Positions 6,277 through 7,477 of a stretch of DNA of 7,477 nucleotides are shown here, one piece after another. Both the position numbers and the translations under genes were made by a program. The notes beneath the pieces were generated by a model, which was not told the origin of the DNA, made no database searches, and saw nothing but the letters and a program-made list of their open reading frames with translations. Each line of letters begins with the position of its first letter. The first letter of the stretch is position 1. The stretch is from Phyllobacteriaceae bacterium. GTDB lineage: Bacteria > Pseudomonadota > Alphaproteobacteria > Rhizobiales > Ancalomicrobiaceae. The stretch spans positions 1 to 7,477 of the forward strand of contig JAAYVT010000037.1 of the NCBI GenBank assembly GCA_012517025.1, in the 5' to 3' direction.

Positions 6277-7226
6277 CCGCCGACGTCGTCACCGTCACCC
6301 TCAATCCGGCGATCGACCTGACCGTCGCCGTCGACCATCTGGTGGTCGGCGCGGTGCACCGCGCCCGCTCCGCCCTGTCGAACTGCGGCGGCAAGGGCAT
6401 CAACGTCGCCGGTTGCCTCGCCGATTGGGGCGTCTCCGTCGCCGCCGCCGGCCTGCTCGGCCGCTTCAACGACGACGCCTTCGCCGAGTTCTTCGCCGCC
6501 AAGGGCATCGCCGACGTCTGCGTCCGCGCCCCCGGCGAGACCCGCACCAACATCAAGATCGCCGAACTCGCCGGCGGCTCGACCACCGACGTCAACCTGC
6601 CCGGCCTCGCCGTCGACGCCGGCAAGATCGACGCGGTATGGGCGTCGGCGCTGCGCGAAATCGGCGATCGCACCCCGGTGGTGCTCGCCGGCTCGTTGCC
6701 CTCCGGCGCCCCCGACGACACTTGGGCGACGATGATCGCCGACCTCGCCGACGAAGGCGCCCGCATCGTCCTCGACACCTCCGGCGCACCGCTCTCCGCC
6801 GCGCTCGGAGCGCAGGCGACGCGTCTGCCCTACGCGGTGAAGCCCAATCGCTCCGAGCTCGAGGTCCTGGTCGGCCGCCCGCTCGCCGGGACGACGGACG
6901 TCGTCGCCGCGGCGCGCGATCTGGTGGCGCGCGGCGTCGCCCTGGTCGTGGTCTCGCTCGGCGGCGAGGGTGCGTTGTTCGTCGACGCCGCCGAGGCGCT
7001 CTCGGCACGACTGCCGGAGAAGACGGTGCTGTCCACCGTCGGCGCCGGCGACGCGATGGTGGCCGGGATGGTCGCCGCGCTCATCGAGGAGGCGTCGCTC
7101 GATCGCCTCGCTCGCCTTTCGGTCGCTTTCGCGACCGCCAAGCTCGATCGCATCGGTCCCCATCTCGGGCCGAAGGCGACGGTGGAAGACCTCGCCGCGC
7201 GGGTGGACGTGCGGCGCATCGATTGA
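6273..7226 (+). CDS. fruK: 1-phosphofructokinase
   Basis: FruK phosphorylates fructose 1-phosphate to fructose 1,6-bisphosphate with ATP, the step after FruA/FruB uptake. The 317-residue product is a PfkB/ribokinase-family kinase of normal length for 1-phosphofructokinases. It shows the N-terminal TLNPAIDLTV start typical of FruK/LacC, substrate motif GGKGINVA (39-46), VKPNRSE in the middle, and the C-terminal STVGAGDAMVAGM with anion hole GAGD (257-260) and catalytic base Asp260. The start overlaps the fruB stop (ATGA) and is preceded by AGGAGA (6261-6266), which suggests translational coupling. A tagatose-6-phosphate kinase (LacC) has the same fold, but the fru neighbours make FruK the clear choice. 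Confidence 0.96.
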   Translation: MTADVVTVTLNPAIDLTVAVDHLVVGAVHRARSALSNCGGKGINVAGCLADWGVSVAAAGLLGRFNDDAFAEFFAAKGIADVCVRAPGETRTNIKIAELAGGSTTDVNLPGLAVDAGKIDAVWASALREIGDRTPVVLAGSLPSGAPDDTWATMIADLADEGARIVLDTSGAPLSAALGAQATRLPYAVKPNRSELEVLVGRPLAGTTDVVAAARDLVARGVALVVVSLGGEGALFVDAAEALSARLPEKTVLSTVGAGDAMVAGMVAALIEEASLDRLARLSVAFATAKLDRIGPHLGPKATVEDLAARVDVRRID

Positions 7227-7244
7227 CGGATACGGAACGACGAA

Positions 7245-7261
7245 ACGGGGGGGCACCCCGT
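7245..7261 (+). promoter_or_regulatory. Intercistronic hairpin between fruK and fruA
   Basis: A perfect 6-bp GC-rich stem (ACGGGG, 7245-7250, with CCCCGT, 7256-7261) and a 5-base loop ends one base before the fruA ribosome binding site AGGAGG (7263-7268). There is no T-run, so it is not an intrinsic terminator. It could stabilise the upstream message or tune fruA translation; both are guesses. Confidence 0.4.
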
Positions 7262-7273
7262 CAGGAGGAAGGC

Positions 7274-7477
7274 ATGAAGAAGCTCGTCGCAGTCGTCGCG
7301 GCCGATGGTCGTGGCACCCAGGCCCTGCTCGCGGCGGAAGCGCTGCGCAAGGCCGCAGCCGGTCTCGGGGTGAGCCTCGAGGTCGAGAGCCGGGCCGGCG
7401 GCACGTCGTCGGCGCCGCTCGCCGCCGCCTCGATCGCGAGCGCCGACGGCGTGGTGATCGTCGGTGACGGCGACGCG
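7274..7477 (+). CDS. fruA: PTS fructose transporter FruA, N-terminal EIIB' domain (3' end cut by window)
   Basis: FruA is the inner-membrane fructose permease, normally EIIB'-EIIB-EIIC, which imports fructose and releases fructose 1-phosphate. Only the first 68 residues are in the window. MKKLVAVVAADGRGTQALLA followed by AEALRKAA has the pattern of the PTS EIIB-Fru fold (compare [22 protein letters not shown]), and VVIVGDGDA ends the visible part. The phosphorylation-site Cys of the CPTGxAHT loop is missing, as in the non-phosphorylated leading B' domain of E. coli FruA; the active B domain should follow outside the window. The ATG at 7274 follows AGGAGG (7263-7268) at 5 bases, and the gene lies 47 bases after fruK. 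The position as third gene of fruBKA supports the call strongly despite the short visible stretch. Confidence 0.92.
   Translation, partial: MKKLVAVVAADGRGTQALLAAEALRKAAAGLGVSLEVESRAGGTSSAPLAAASIASADGVVIVGDGDA

Overview
The window reads as chromosomal DNA of a GC-rich alphaproteobacterium. Coding frames have strong G/C bias at third positions. DnaA, DapB and the short (206-residue) phosphoglycerate mutase resemble alphaproteobacterial forms, and the fructose genes follow the fruB-fruK-fruA order, with an EIIA-HPr-EI FruB, known from Rhodobacter capsulatus. A member of the Hyphomicrobiales (Rhizobiales) is my best guess, by inference only.

Layout, left to right. (1) The C-terminal 55% or so of dnaA, on the + strand, whose 5' side is broken: the first ~106 bases do not continue DnaA in any frame and read better as a piece of another protein on the - strand. 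A strong hairpin terminator follows dnaA. (2) dapB and gpmA, both +, 24 bases apart and probably one transcript, closed by a GC-hairpin/T-run terminator. (3) A LacI-family regulator on the - strand, convergent with gpmA and divergent from the fructose genes. (4) A 168-base divergent control region with three GAAAACG motifs, one of them the perfect 14-base palindrome TGAAAACGTTTTCA inside the probable fruB promoter. (5) fruB, fruK and fruA (cut by the right edge), all +, tightly packed and each with a good ribosome binding site.

How it works together. FruB carries EI, HPr and EIIA on one chain and passes phosphate from PEP to the membrane permease FruA, which imports fructose as fructose 1-phosphate. 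FruK phosphorylates this to fructose 1,6-bisphosphate, which enters glycolysis/gluconeogenesis. GpmA acts lower in the same central pathway, though it belongs to a different transcript. The LacI-type protein is most simply a FruR-like repressor of fruBKA.

I found no previously undescribed system, mobile element, CRISPR array, RNA gene or replication origin. The points most worth a second look are the broken 5' edge of dnaA and the operator layout between the regulator and fruB.
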